Assembly (NCBI GenBank): GCA_002633025.1
Contig: NMRB01000628.1
Coordinates: 239,391-303,390, forward strand
DNA length: 64,000 nt
Reading direction: 5' to 3'
Origin: Notospermus geniculatus
Taxonomy: Eukaryota > Nemertea > Pilidiophora > Heteronemertea > Lineidae
The position numbers and the translations under genes were made by a program. The notes under the pieces were generated by a model. It was not told the DNA's origin, did not search any database, and saw only the letters and a program-made list of their open reading frames with translations. This document shows positions 13,186-25,084 of this stretch, in pieces (the stretch's first letter is position 1; each line of letters starts with the position of its first letter).

Positions 13186-13556
13186 CACCAAGCTGAAAAA
13201 CCCTAGATGACGTCCCACCAAGCTGATAAAGAACGTAGTTGGTGTAACACCAAGCTCACATAGACCCTAGCTGGTTTTACATCAAGATCAACCAAGATCA
13301 CCCCAAGATCAAAAGACTCAACTTGGTGTCACACCAAGCTCCGAGACCCAAGCTGGTGACCAACTAAGCACAAAGACTCCAAGCTCAGAAACCCTAGCCG
13401 GTGTTCCACCAAGTTCTGAGACACTAGCTGGTGTCACACCAAGCTCAGAAACCCTAGCCAGTGTTCCACCAAGTTCTGAGACACTAGCTGGTGTCACACC
13501 AAGCTCAGAAACCCTAGCCGGTGTTCCACCAAGCTCTAAGACACCAAGCTCAAGGA
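13186..13556. repeat. 30/60-bp minisatellite, D1 second copy
   Basis: Same 30-bp module pair as at 11201-11695, with fewer units, consistent with unequal crossing-over or slippage after the duplication. It is open on the minus strand across most of its length for the same trivial reason. Confidence 0.85.
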
Positions 13557-13568
13557 CCCGAGATGATG

Positions 13569-13919
13569 TCACCTTTGTTGGAAAATTCTATGGAATGAAT
13601 CATTACAGTGAAGTCCTTGTAATACCAAGGTATCTTTGCCCAGGTATGATGGAACCCAACACAAGTGATACATGTGAAAACAGCTGATGGTCACATCAGA
13701 TATACAGAAACAAGATTCTGCATCACAGCAACTGTAACAGATAGATTCATTCATCATGGAATCACTTTCAACTCGCTTCAGAGACTGGAAGTTCCCGTAG
13801 TTCCATTGACTTTTGCCAGAAGGCAGCACTGCCCTGAAGGCAACTGCATGCGTCCATCCCTGGGGCACACAAAGCAGAATGAAACGCAAAATGAAAAGCA
13901 GAGCAAGGGATGTCTTCAT
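13569..13919 (-). CDS. possible small secreted Cys-rich protein
   Basis: A 116-codon minus frame runs from ATG 13919 to TGA 13569. Residues 1-25 look like a signal peptide (MKTSLALLFI..., a hydrophobic core, then GWTHA). Next come a short polar pro-like segment ending in a dibasic LKR at 47-49, and a Cys-rich stretch at 61-87 (C-x2-CC-x4-C-x-C-x7-C-x6-C). That is the layout of a processed secreted peptide precursor, but no family is recognised. Against it: the D1 sister copy is frameshifted, most substitutions between copies are non-synonymous, the start context is weak and the tail runs into the minisatellite. The same frame stays open upstream to 14081. This is a candidate only. Confidence 0.3.
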   Translation of the reverse strand: MKTSLALLFILRFILLCVPQGWTHAVAFRAVLPSGKSQWNYGNFQSLKRVESDSMMNESICYSCCDAESCFCISDVTISCFHMYHLCWVPSYLGKDTLVLQGLHCNDSFHRIFQQR

Positions 13920-13943
13920 TAGGAGATGATACAAGACTGTTGT

Positions 13944-14662
13944 GTTATCTCTCAACTGAATGTTTTCAGAAATACTGCCACGATATGCATCCGAAACCTC
14001 TTGGACGCTTCCAATAAAGCAGTAGAGAGGAAGGCATAGTGCAAATTCTCTGGGAAACTGGCCACAAGAGGAGAGCTTCATCGTGCTCTGGACAATATAT
14101 CTGCTTCAGAGGTGTAGCCTACCATCGATATCATATTAGTCTGACTTTCAGTATAATAGTGGAAGGAAGTTGAAAGTGTGATGGAAAATTAAATGTGCAA
14201 AGCTGTACAGCTTCTCCTCAAAGACAGCTAAATGCCACTGGCTACCGAACTGATCCTACTGGTGGTCCCCACTGGCTAGGTCATGATCACCACTGACATG
14301 GTGAACCCCATTTTCATGCAGCACACAAATTTTCCACCACTGGTCCACAAACACAGTTACAAAGCGACCCAACTTCCACAACCTGTCCTCAAACACAGAT
14401 TTCACAGATCCCTTATCTGCCATGACATTATTTTTGATGATATTGATCTTTCCTAAGCTGCTTGCACCTTGCGCTTGCTGTATCATGCGCGGATTTAAAT
14501 TGCCCGACCTATACACCATTGATTCCAAAGTTCTTGAAAGCTGATCTTCCGTTTGCATCTTTGGATGAAAATCTATAGGTTTGTTGCTAAGGAAACTGCT
14601 AATTCTAAAGACGGTTGATGACAACCGTGATTGAAGGATCGAGAAAATTTTTCAGTTATCTC
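13944..14662. other. single-copy spacer between D1 and D2
   Basis: No gene is supported. A minus open frame (14256-14624, 122 codons) is present but has no recognisable domain or splice context. Confidence 0.4.
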
Positions 14663-15813
14663 GGTCGGATGGCGGTATGTGGGAAAATGATTTCATCACA
14701 CAAATAAACCTGCTCGTTTTCTCCGTGATGTATTTATAATCTATTCTCGGAGAACGGATCAACTTTCAATAGATCCTCAATACTTAATTCGACAAATGCT
14801 GTCATTTCATGCTGCTGTGGTAAAACAGCAGATTGATACATGTACCGGGTACACAAGAGGTGTTTGATGATACCGATAGGAGGACTTGGTATAGATGAAT
14901 GACAGCTTTTCAAATAACCTCTTTCCTTTGAAGGACAAACATCAGTTTGGTCAGTACCATGTCAAGTTGTAAGAAAGAATGGTCACTTCTCCAACAAGGG
15001 ATGTTTTTTTTAAATTGTTTATTTATGCAATAAGAGTAACCTTTACAAGAGCCCAGGGCCGAGGCAAGGCATTACAAGGGATGTTCCAAATACAAGTTTC
15101 CAATGCAAGTTCCATGAAGTGTGACTGCTGAAAAGGAACAATTGCACCCCAGATTGGTGATGGAACATTCAATGGGGAACCCGCATGACTGCAGATGGCG
15201 CAGTCAGTATAAGACCCGAACGACGTACTGACATCACTTTTTTCGCTGTTGACGTCACGTCGTCAAAGCATGTGTACATTTTTCTACACAATTTTCCGTG
15301 GAAATTTCCCCAAAAGACGTTGTCAGTATTGGCATCCTGTGGCATTTCTGACGAAACAAAGCAGTGATATATGGAGAACTTTGAACATGAAACAGGACAG
15401 TGCAATTTAATCAAAATTGAACCAAAGAGAGTGGTTTATTTTGGGGCAAGAAGTAAATGGACATACTGTTAGAAAATAGAACTTCCGGGTCTTACACTGA
15501 CAGCGCCACGTCGTGGCGTAGTTCTGCGGGTTCCTCATTGAAGACAGCCAAATTGCAGATCATCAACGTCAGGATTTCTCAGGACAAAAGGAGTAAAATC
15601 ATTAACAAAAATTTCAAAATTACCCTCATTGAATCCTTCCAGGAAAAGACAAACTTTTCTAATCAGTCTAATTGAAGAGATGCATCGTGTGAAGAGCAAG
15701 AAGACCTTGCACAGAGAACAGCATCCATTTCTTAAAACACGCAGATCAATTTTTTTTCAAATCACACTCAACTTTGACAGATTGACGCGGCAACTTAAAT
15801 CAATTGGCAGCCA
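14663..15813. repeat. tandem duplication D2, first copy
   Basis: This unit starts GGTCGGATGGCGGTATGTGG and ends AATCAATTGGCAGCCA. It is 1151 bp here because of a 363-bp MITE insertion; without it the length is about 790 bp, matching the second copy. The copies differ by scattered substitutions and small indels. Confidence 0.9.
15174..15536. mobile_element. MITE, GAGGAACC family, copy 2
   Basis: A 363-bp insertion runs from GGGGAACCCGCATG to CTGCGGGTTCCTC. The empty site is intact in the second D2 copy near 16331 (CATTCAATTGAAG). Comparison again implies a 2-bp AT duplication or none. The right end, read as reverse complement, shares CCACGACGTGGCGCTG with the left end of the copy at 12402. 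GACGTCA-type words recur inside both copies. It has no coding capacity. Confidence 0.85.
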
Positions 15814-16607
15814 GGTCGGATGGCGGTATGTGGGAAAATGATTTCATCACACAAATAAACCTGCTCGTTTTCTCCGTGATGTATTTATAATCTATTCTCG
15901 GAGAAAGGATCAACTTTCAATAGATCCTCAATACTTAATTCGACAAATGCTGTCATTTCATGCTGCTGTGGTAAAACAGCAGATTGATACATGTACACAA
16001 GAGGTGTTTGATGATACCGATAGGAGGACTTGGTATAGATGAATTAAAGACAGCTTTTTCAAATAATCTCTTTCCTTTGAAGGACAAACATCAGTTTGGT
16101 CAGTACCATGTCAAGTTGTAAGAAAGAATGGTCACTTCTCCAACAAGGGATGTTTTTTTTTAAATTGTTTATTTATGCAATAAGAGTAAACTTTACAAGA
16201 GCCCAGGGCCGAGGCAAGGCATTACAAGGGATGTTCCAAATACAAGTTTCCAATGCAAGTTCCATGAAGAATTTGAAGTACAACTGCTTAAAAGGAACAA
16301 TTGCACCCCAGATTGGTGATGGAACATTCAATTGAAGACAGCCAAATTGCAGATCATCAACGTCAGGATTTCTCAGGACAAAAGGAGTAAAATCATTAAC
16401 AAAAATTTCAAAATTACCCTCATTGAATCCTTCCAGGAAAAGATAAACTTTTCTAATCAGTCTAATTGAAGCGATGCATCGTGTGAAGAGCAAGAAGACC
16501 TTGCACAGAGAACGGCATCCATTTCTTAAAACACGCAGATCAATTTTTTTTCAAATCACACTCAACTTTGACAGATTGACGCGGCAACTTAAATCAATTG
16601 GCAGCCA
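15814..16607. repeat. tandem duplication D2, second copy
   Basis: A 794-bp direct repeat of D2 without the MITE. The minus frame at 16173-16493 (106 codons) is open only in this copy and I treat it as chance. Confidence 0.9.
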
Positions 16608-17270
16608 ACCAGAGGGAAAATGCTCGGGGAATATTCACCATCCTGGGCCCGCGTAATGAACGGTATGTTACCGAGCGTAGCGGTGTGTCTTGCATACCAA
16701 ATTACGTCCCATCAGGAAAATTTGTAAAAACTACACTCCATTCCTCGCGCCTTGAATGGGAATGTCTCGTCGGAGAGTTTCAAATGTCATTGATTTATTC
16801 CCAATCAGTCTTTTTTCGTCACGTCGAAATGATCCTCAAACACAGGGCTCATTATCAACCAGTTTAAAACACAGGACGGTGTTGCCAAAGCAATCCATCA
16901 GAATGATACTCCTGTCAAGGCAGAGGAAAGCACTTCATTCTAACACAGAATAATTAGAAGAGGGGAAGGTTTGGGATCAGCTTTTTCCATTTTAGGAATA
17001 GCAATTCTGACCTATACAGACTGATTTGGTCCATCAGAATCTCGCAGAAAAAGAATGAATAGTAAAATGTTGAGTTGATAAAGACACGAAAGTCGGCATG
17101 TCACTCTCAACATATATAACAATAGAGAACATCCCTTAACATGATTTACAAATTTGTTCCAACCTACCTAACATATCTTCAATTGTGGTAACCTATTTTG
17201 CCTTTGTGATCGATAATAGTGTGATTAAAAAGAAGGTTGAGAGAGGGGTATGATTATTTTCCGCAGCGGG
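16608..17270. other. single-copy spacer between D2 and D3
   Basis: Nothing recognisable: no exon, element or array. Confidence 0.4.
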
Positions 17271-17692
17271 AAGCTCCGATGTCCTGTAATCTCTTGTTGC
17301 ATGCAAGAGAGGGACAGGATACAGAAATCATACGGACAAAGGTATCCTGGGGAGGGAATTCTTCCATGGTCATAAAGAATTTCTATGGCAATACGCTTTA
17401 AGCCGAAGGACGGGCGTGAGTGACTTTTGAAATTTAAGTGGGGAAGTGATTTTTTGCCTCTCATTTTCTCCAAGCTTGCCGAAGCTCCGATGTCCTGTAA
17501 TCTCTTGTTGCATGCAAGAGAGGGACAGGATACAGAAATCATACGGACAAAGGTATCCTGGGGAGGGAATTCTTCTATGGTCATAGAGAATTTCTATGGC
17601 AATACGCTTTAAGCCGAAGGACGGGCCAGAGTGACTTTTGAAATTTAAGTGGGGAAGTGATTTTGCCTCTCATTTTCTCCAAGCTTGCTGAC
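17271..17692. repeat. 211-bp tandem duplication at the left edge of D3
   Basis: Two direct copies (17271-17481 and 17482-17692) begin AAGCTCCGATGTCCTGTAAT and end CTCCAAGCTTGC. The right copy of D3 has the same unit once, at 23159. So this small duplication arose in, or was lost from, only one side. It marks the breakpoint sequence used by the 5.3-kb duplication. Confidence 0.9.
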
Positions 17693-18295
17693 ACAACAGA
17701 ATTTCATAACAAGACTCATAAATAACTGCTGCACACTCTCTTTTGTGGTGAGCCAGTCAATAATTAGTCAACCTTCATCAAAGTATTATATCCTAGAGAT
17801 ACATAGGCCTATATCATAATGACCTTTTAATTTCATCATTACCATTTGAAATTTGAATGCCAATTGAAAAGATGTAAGTGCTAACTGCATTATTTATACG
17901 GTTTTACGAAACAGTAATGATCATTCTCAATCATATGATATCATAATTAGATTCTGAAAATGTCACAATTCAATTAAAGTTTAGAAAAAGAGAAAAGAAA
18001 CTAATATCAGAGAAAGAAGGGGTTTTGTGTTCAGGTGGAGGCAAATTTATTGTTAGAGTTTTCAGACAGAATGTCATTATTACTGAATGACTTTGCACAA
18101 TAACCACACACAGGCCAGTTGCTAACATTGTCGATCTCATAACATGACTCAATCATCCAGAACCTCTGACCTCCCCCAAGGCAGGACACGCTGGGCCACG
18201 GAGGGTCAGGCAGACTCCATTTTGAATGGCACATGATGCATTACATTGGGCCATTCAATCGGCCACATTGAGCCAATGTCAGTCATATTGATATT

Positions 18296-18703
18296 GGTTC
18301 GCTATGGAGCCGCTTGGAGCGCCAGCTGCGGCCATATGGACCCCTATTTTCACACCACTTTTCCAAAGCATTTGTATGACAGCACCGCACAGAGTGCATA
18401 GTCGCCATGGCCGAGTGGCAAAGCAGCCTGCCCATGGAGCAGAAGGTCCCGGGTTCGATACGCGGGGAGTGTACATTTTCTTTGGCTTGACTCATTATTT
18501 TTTTGTTTCTTCTTTTACCTTTTTTGTTTTTTTCATCGTGTATTTAATGATCTTGCGTTTTTTTCGCATGGGAATGCATGTAAAACATGTCTTAGGCCTA
18601 CTGTTATCATTACAGTCATCACTTCCTCCACATCCTTAATTCCTCACTTCTCCCCAACCATGCTTATTCGACATAGCGAACCCCAGTTGCCACCAGGCTT
18701 GTT
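18296..18703 (+). mobile_element. tRNA-headed insertion present only in left D3 copy
   Basis: The right copy reads straight through at about 23970 (ATATTTGATTAATTG). Here the same flanks are separated by about 405 bp. The block contains a tRNA-Ser/Leu-like core at 18401-18472 with a perfect box A (TGGCCGAGTGG, 18408-18418), a near-perfect box B (GGTTCGATACG, 18452-18462) and T-rich sequence behind it. It could be a SINE insertion or a deletion in the sister copy. I see no convincing target-site duplication, so deletion remains open. It is not a credible functional tRNA. Confidence 0.55.
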
Positions 18704-19777
18704 TGATTAATTGTTTTCCCCTGTATGATTTTTATTGTGTTGTTTAACTATTCATGGGTCATTTAACAAATTTGTCTGCAGACTCACTTCAGAACCATGT
18801 GTGCACTAGCCAGATATCAGACATTTCGCATGCAGTTTTGAGCAGATAAAAAAGAAAGTTTTACACATTTGCACAGAGTCACCAATGAGGAAAATGCACA
18901 TATGCCTCCCTATACCCTGACATGTATTAGAAGAGGGGTGTTAGCTCACAAAGGTCACTTTCCCAATGTCTGACAAGCATCTATCTTTTTTCATGTGGTG
19001 AGAGGAAAGAGGGGATGAAAGCCTGCTAGAGCAAACAAGGGACTGAGCAGGACTACCAAAATGTCTCGACAGAACTTGCCAGAACTACGAAGTCCAAACA
19101 GCCAAATCTCGTCCAGCCATCAACCATTTCACTAATATGCTACTATTGTCCTGTCTCGACCGTGATAAACCATTGGTCCACTGGAGTAAGACAATAGGAC
19201 CTACTGGAAAATGAAAATAAAAACACCAAGGACGGCTGAGGATATCAGATATAGCCATGATAAGACAGACAAATTGTGCCATAAAATCACCTGCTCAGGA
19301 CAAATAAATCAAAATAATGGTCTTACCTTATAATAATGTCATAATGATGCAAATGGTACTTTATCTGTTACAAATTGTCTTGAAGTAAAAGGTCTTAAAT
19401 TAAGACATGATGATAATTCTCAGATCTTTTCGAGATTTTTGATACATCATCTTATCTCTGGACTTCATCTCTGAATCTTTGGAATTCATTAGCATTGTTT
19501 ATGAATAGGACTTAAAATTTATGATACTTCTCATCTTTGAATGTTGTTTAGCTTTCAGCATACTGTCCACCAACTCCCTCCAGGTGGTGAAAGCTGTCCT
19601 TAGATCAGGACGTTCAGTCATATCATAATCTATGGTTCAACCAACAGTTAGAGAAGTACAGACATTCCTCGAATGAAAAGGAACATTTCAACACTTCACC
19701 ATAACATATGTTACATAGTTCCATAAGGCCAAAATTGTACTGGCAGCAAATCTCAGGTTTATTACCCAATCAGTTTG

Positions 19778-19993
19778 TCATTGAGCCATTTCATAACAAT
19801 GATGTACATCATCACTGACCGATTGGCCCTGTTTGAGCAGATTGACAGCTGATTTTATGCACCGTTTATGGCCATTAATCGGTGACTGGCAAACAAGGGC
19901 ATCGTTCAAAGTTGCGAGAACTTGTCTCCGAAGATCCGCGTGACAGCGGTGAGCAATCGTAAACAATGCCTCCAGAGGATAGCCGCAGTGAAC
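19778..19993 (-). CDS. possible 3'-terminal exon, unknown protein (D3 left copy)
   Basis: A minus open segment of 71 codons plus stop. It begins right after a good acceptor (pyrimidine-rich CACTATTACTATCCCCAG, AG at forward 19994-19995). It ends TGA at 19778, and an AATAAA signal follows 14 nt beyond the stop (forward TTTATT at 19758-19763). The protein reads VHCGYPLEALFTIAHRCHAD..., an amphipathic helical segment rich in L, A, C and H and typical of HEAT/ARM-like or other helical repeats. The family is not recognised. The sister copy at 25085-25300 has lost the acceptor AG. All four base differences in this 89-codon open region are non-synonymous, which fits relaxed selection after duplication. 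No upstream exon is identified. Confidence 0.4.
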   Translation of the reverse strand, partial: VHCGYPLEALFTIAHRCHADLRRQVLATLNDALVCQSPINGHKRCIKSAVNLLKQGQSVSDDVHHCYEMAQ

Positions 19994-20805
19994 CTGGGGA
20001 TAGTAATAGTGCAACCTATTAACGACTAATGATGAATTGTTAGCCAATGAGGACTCAACAAATCACAGTATCTCACAAGAGGGTTTAGCGTAGAATCCAG
20101 AAAGCCCTCCGGTCTCTCCAATAAACCTACCAATGGAGATGAATTTGTTCTAATTTGAATTTAAGACTCTTTGGTATTAAAACCTTACCAACTTCCAAGC
20201 ATTGAGTCATTAGAGACTGGAAGTTAAACCCAGGTCATTTGACAATTTACCAAGTTGGACAATAATGACTCAAAATTAGGGCTAAGGGTCACCATGACAA
20301 ATTACCCCCCTGTAAAAGAGTCATTCCCTTGTTCCCTGAGAATCCTTTAACTTAGTGACCATTTGGCTAATGCAACCTTGATGTCTCCAACCACTCCAAT
20401 CAAATGACCAGACATGGGTTTTCTTGGATATGTGACAGAGAAGTCGAACCTACATGAGACAATTCCTTCACTTGATGCACTGCTGCATGCTTTTATACAG
20501 GAGAACCAGTGCTTTAAGGCTATGCCTTAGAAATGACAGCAAGACTTGGAAATTGTACCAAGTAGGTAGGTATGGCCAAAACCCCAAAAATGGGAGACAA
20601 AGCTATGACAAACCTATACTATGGATGCCTGTCAGAAGAATGCAACCATGGCTATATGGCTGTCAAAAGAGGAAAGAGAGGCAGGCGGGCCATTTGAACG
20701 CAAGCTTCCCTGAATATGCACATGATGTATGCATTCTTGAAGAGTGGTACCAAGGCCATTTCAACGAAAGGGAAGGAAGCATCCACACATAAGGAAAGGA
20801 ATCAA

Positions 20806-21164
20806 AGCTTCATGAAGCCTAGGAAGAAGCTTTCCTTAAGAATGGAACCAAAGGCTATATAAAATACCCGTACCACGCGGCAGCAAGGATGCCATAAGAC
20901 TAATAATACCAAAGCAACATCAGTCAGCAGAAGGAAGCAAGCATAAACGGATTAGGAAAGGAATTGTAGCTCCAGGAGTGATAAAAGCATTCCATAAGAA
21001 TGGATTGAAACGCTGCAGCCAGCCAAGCATGCCACAAGACTGGTACCAAAGCCAAGCCACTGCAAGCATGCCGTAAGATTGGTACCAAAGCCAGACCAAG
21101 CCAAAGAAAAGCCAGCAAACATGTCTAAGAAATGGATAGAAGCTTTTCCAAACCAAACTGATAC
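20806..21164. repeat. degenerate AAGCATGCCATAAGA-type repeats (D3 left)
   Basis: Loose repeats of words like GCATGCCACAAGACTGG and TACCAAAGCCAAGCC occur with irregular spacing. They are copied in the right D3 unit (about 26114-26472). The plus open frame before them (20454-20792; 25717-26103 in the right copy) is conserved between copies but has no recognisable domain. I treat it as unproven. Confidence 0.5.
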
Positions 21165-21568
21165 AAATATATCTTGAAGAAAGAGTTGCAAGAGTGCTGT
21201 AAAATGGAACCACACGGATGACGATGCAAGTGATGCAAGCATGCCACAAGAGTGGAACGACACCGAGGAAATGATGCAAACAAGATTGATGCCTCATTCA
21301 AATGTCTTCAATGGTGTTGAACAATCAGCATACATCTCAAAAGTGACTGCAGCCTATAAATCAGAATCTTCGGAGACACACGGAACCTTATCGTTGACCG
21401 CCAACTTCGCTTTTATGGACGACAAGAAACTTTATTGCCCATTGTCAGGCGCTTGGATTATTTGTACATCAGAGATTCCAATTTTGAACAATTTTTAATG
21501 CGAGATATTTTGCCTCTAATGCGTGGAAACAAACAAAGGCCGCTTAATAAGAAATTAGGGCTGCTTTC
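21165..21568. other. 404-bp core identical between D3 copies
   Basis: Every base matches 26473-26876, while sequence just outside differs at several percent with indels. It contains an 85-codon plus frame (ATG 21241 to TAA 21498) and, beyond it, SOX-like and homeodomain-like words (CCATTGT, AACAAAGG, TTAATAAG, AAATTAG). It may be a constrained regulatory element, a small coding region, or a recent gene-conversion tract. Confidence 0.5.
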
Positions 21569-24500
21569 TCGTGTGGCAGAACATTAGGGATATTGATGGT
21601 CATTTGTAGGTGTTATGGCTGTTATGGGGGTTGGCCAGGGCTTCGCCTGTGTGCCCGGATATGAACTGGGAAACAATGGGGTGGGCTGGGTCAGGATGCA
21701 CAGGCTCTCGACTGATAGGAAAATCCAGCAACAATATTGATTGTTGATTGGGGTCTTTTTTACCAAGAATGAATTCAGGATGTTCAGATACTCATCAGAA
21801 TTTGTGAATTTTAATTTACTGACTACCGGTACTTGCATAATTTGATGATTCTGGTTTGAAGACACTTTCCCCTCATCACGGAAGTCCACAGAGACAAGTT
21901 ATAAAGGAATAACTGGGGCATAACTGAAGCAATACCCACTCCTGCTTGAAAGATGCCAAACTGATGCAAAGGATGAACTTCTTTCAACCCAGTCAGATGA
22001 AATAAAAGATTTATGCCCCCGATGTCACATAGTTGAAAACCAAATTTAGTCATTTCAATAATATTTTCCATTTCGGCAAGTTCTTGACATGAAAATCAAT
22101 TGAGTGTTGTTAAGAACGTTAAGACTTATTCAATAGTTCTTGTTGTCAATTTCTATTGTATTCATAGCCCATTGAACATAATTTAATAGGAAGGACAGAA
22201 TCTCTCATAGGAAGTGATTATATTCAAAACTTGCAGCTTTGTCAAAAGAAAAATGGTGAGAATAATAATTTATTTTATGATATCAGTTTGCAGTCATAAG
22301 TTGAGGTGCTTGGTTGCACATGTCATTGATGCAAAAGAAATGTTTGTCAATTTCATTTCATGTTGCATTGGCTTGTTTTATGCAGTGTATACATGCACAT
22401 CATGCACAAGCTTTTGGGAGGATACGCAATGTTGTGGGTGCTTGTTATGAAGACATAACACGTAACAAACAGAGAACAACAACCTCGATATGCATGGTTC
22501 TTTGAATGATGCTTAAGCTGGAGAACAGAATTTGCAAGAGGTTACTTTGGAGGACAAGTGCCTTAGGTAACTTTGATATATACCTCTTTATTGGCATATA
22601 ATTGAGGCCAAGGAGTAAAACACAGAGATAACCTGACCAAAACGCTTAACTCACTGATCCGTAACCCTTTGTTGGCCTTATAATAGTTCAGTCGCATTGA
22701 CATAATCTCACTTGGCGAGAAGGATATAATTACATTAATATTACCCTGGCACACAAAATATCAGTGATTAGGAGAATCATTAAAATGCGTCTCCACGACC
22801 CACACTTGTTTCCTGTTTCTCTGTCCATTCAGCTTAACGGGAGAGGACATGTTTTTACAGCAACAGTAAGAGGCAATTATACAAGAATCAATTGATGTGC
22901 TCACCCGTGAATTGATGTGATATTGTTTGCAACCCTTAAGAAGGAAAAGGGGCTCAAACATTGTCAATTATATTGAAATTCAAAATGGATTTTGATGCTG
23001 ATGTAACTACGGTGAGGAAGGATTATGACATTTTTATGACGTGATTATTGAACAATGAAGTCAACTGCTCATGATTACAATCTGAATGAATCTCGCAAAG
23101 TGATCTTGTGTTGTATTTTAAAATTTCTGCATGTTTAAATACATTTATCACCAAATAGAGCTCCGATGTCCTGTAATCTCTTGTTGCATGCAAGAGAGGG
23201 ACAGGATACAGAAATCATACGGACAAAGGTATCCTGGGGAGGGAATTCTTCCATGGTCATAAAGAATTTCTATGGCCATGATGGCAATACGCTTTAAGCC
23301 GAAGGACGGGCCACAGTGACTTTTGAAATTTAAGTGGGGAAGTGATTTTACCTCTCATTTTCTCCAAGCTTGCTGACACAACAGAATTTCATAATAAGAT
23401 TCATAAATAACTGCTGCACACTCTCTTTTGTGGTGAGCCAGCCAATAATTAGTCAACCTTCATCAAAGTATTATATCCTAGAGATACATATATCATAATG
23501 ACCTTTTAATTTTATCATTACCATTTGAAATTTGAATGCCAATTGAAAAGATGTAAGTGCTAACTGCATTATTTATACGGTTTTACGAAACAGTAATGAT
23601 CATTCTCAATCATATGATATCATAATTAGATTCCGAAAATGTCACAATTCAATTAAAGTTTAGAAAAAGAGAAAAGAAACTAATATCAGAGAAAGAAGGG
23701 TTTTTGTGTTCAGGTGGAGGCAAATTTATTGCGGGAGTTTACAGACAGAATGTCATTATTACTGAATGACTTGGCACAATAACCACACACAGGCCAGTTG
23801 CTACATTGTCGATCTCATAACATGACTCAATCATCCAGAACCTCTGACCTCCCCCAAGGCAGGACACGCTGGGCCACGGAGGGTCAGGCAGACTCCATTT
23901 TGAATGGCACGTGATGCATTACACTGGGCCATTCAATCGGCCACATTGAGCCAATGTCAGTCATATTGATATTTGATTAATTGTTTTCCTCTGTATGATT
24001 TTTATTGTGTTGTTTAACTATTCATGGGTCATTTAACAAATTTGTCTGCAGACTCACTTCAGAACCACGTGTGCACTGGCCAGATATCAGACATTTTGCA
24101 TGCAGTTTTGAGCAGATAAAAAAGAAAGTTTTACACATTTGCACAGAGTCACCAATGAGGAAAATGCACATACGCCTCTCTATACCCTGACATGTATTAG
24201 AAGAGTGGTGGAAGCTCACAAAGGTCACTTTCCCAATGTCTGACAAGCAAGCATCTATATTTTTTCATGGGGTGAGAGGAAATAGGGGATGAAAGCTAAA
24301 GCAAACAAGGGACTGAGCAGACAGACTGCTCACCTTCTTGTCCACCAAAATGCCTTCCAAAATGTCTCGACAGAACTTGACAGAACTACGAAGCCCAAAC
24401 AGCCAAATCTCGTCCAGCCATCAACCATTTCACTAATATGCTACTATTGTCCTGTCTCGACCGTGATATAAACCATTGGTCCACTGGAGTAAGACAATAG

Positions 24501-25084
24501 GACCTACTGGAAAATGAAAATAAAAACACCAAGGACGGCTGAGGATATCAGATATAGCCATGATAAGACAGACAAATTGTGCCATAAAATCACCTGCTCG
24601 GGACAAATAAATCAAAATAATGGTCTTACCTTATTATAATGTCATAATGATGCAAATGGAACTTTATCTGTTACAAATTGTCTTGAAGTAAAAGGTCTTA
24701 AATTAAGACATGACGATAATTCTCAGATCTTTTCGAGATTTTTGATACATCATCTTATCTCTGGACTTCATCTCTGAATCATTGGAATTCATCAGCATTG
24801 TTTATGAAGAGGACTTCAAATTTATGATACTTCTCATCTTTGAATGTTGTTTAGCTTTCAGCATACTGTCCACCAACTCCCTCCAGGTGGTGAAAGCTGT
24901 CCTTTAGATCAGGACGTTCAGTCATATCATAATGTATGGTTCAACCAACAGCTAGAGAAGTACAGACATTCCTCGAATGAAAAGGAACATTTTGAACACT
25001 TCACCATAACATGTTACATAGTTCCATCATTAAGGCCAAAATTGTACTGGCAGCAAATCTCAGGTTTATTACCCAATCAGTTTG

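Larger units (their letters stand above)
12070..13943. repeat. tandem duplication D1, second copy
   Basis: This direct repeat of 10462-12069 is lengthened by a 376-bp MITE (12402-12777) that is absent from the first copy. Its minisatellite (13186-13556) has fewer units. Near 13625 it has about 10 extra bases relative to the first copy, which changes the end of the Cys-rich open frame. Confidence 0.9.
17482..23158. repeat. tandem duplication D3, left copy
   Basis: The left copy of a 5.3-kb head-to-tail duplication runs from the AGCTCCGATGTCC unit to ATCACCAAATAG. It joins directly to the right copy at 23158/23159. Identity is high (a few percent difference) with indels. This side has an extra block of about 405 bp with a tRNA-like core (about 18296-18703) and 20 bp near 22420 that the right copy lacks. 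Confidence 0.9.

Noticed and set aside
18401-18472. Functional tRNA-Ser/Leu
   Set aside because: Acceptor stem does not pair well and box B is imperfect; it sits in a block absent from the sister duplicate.
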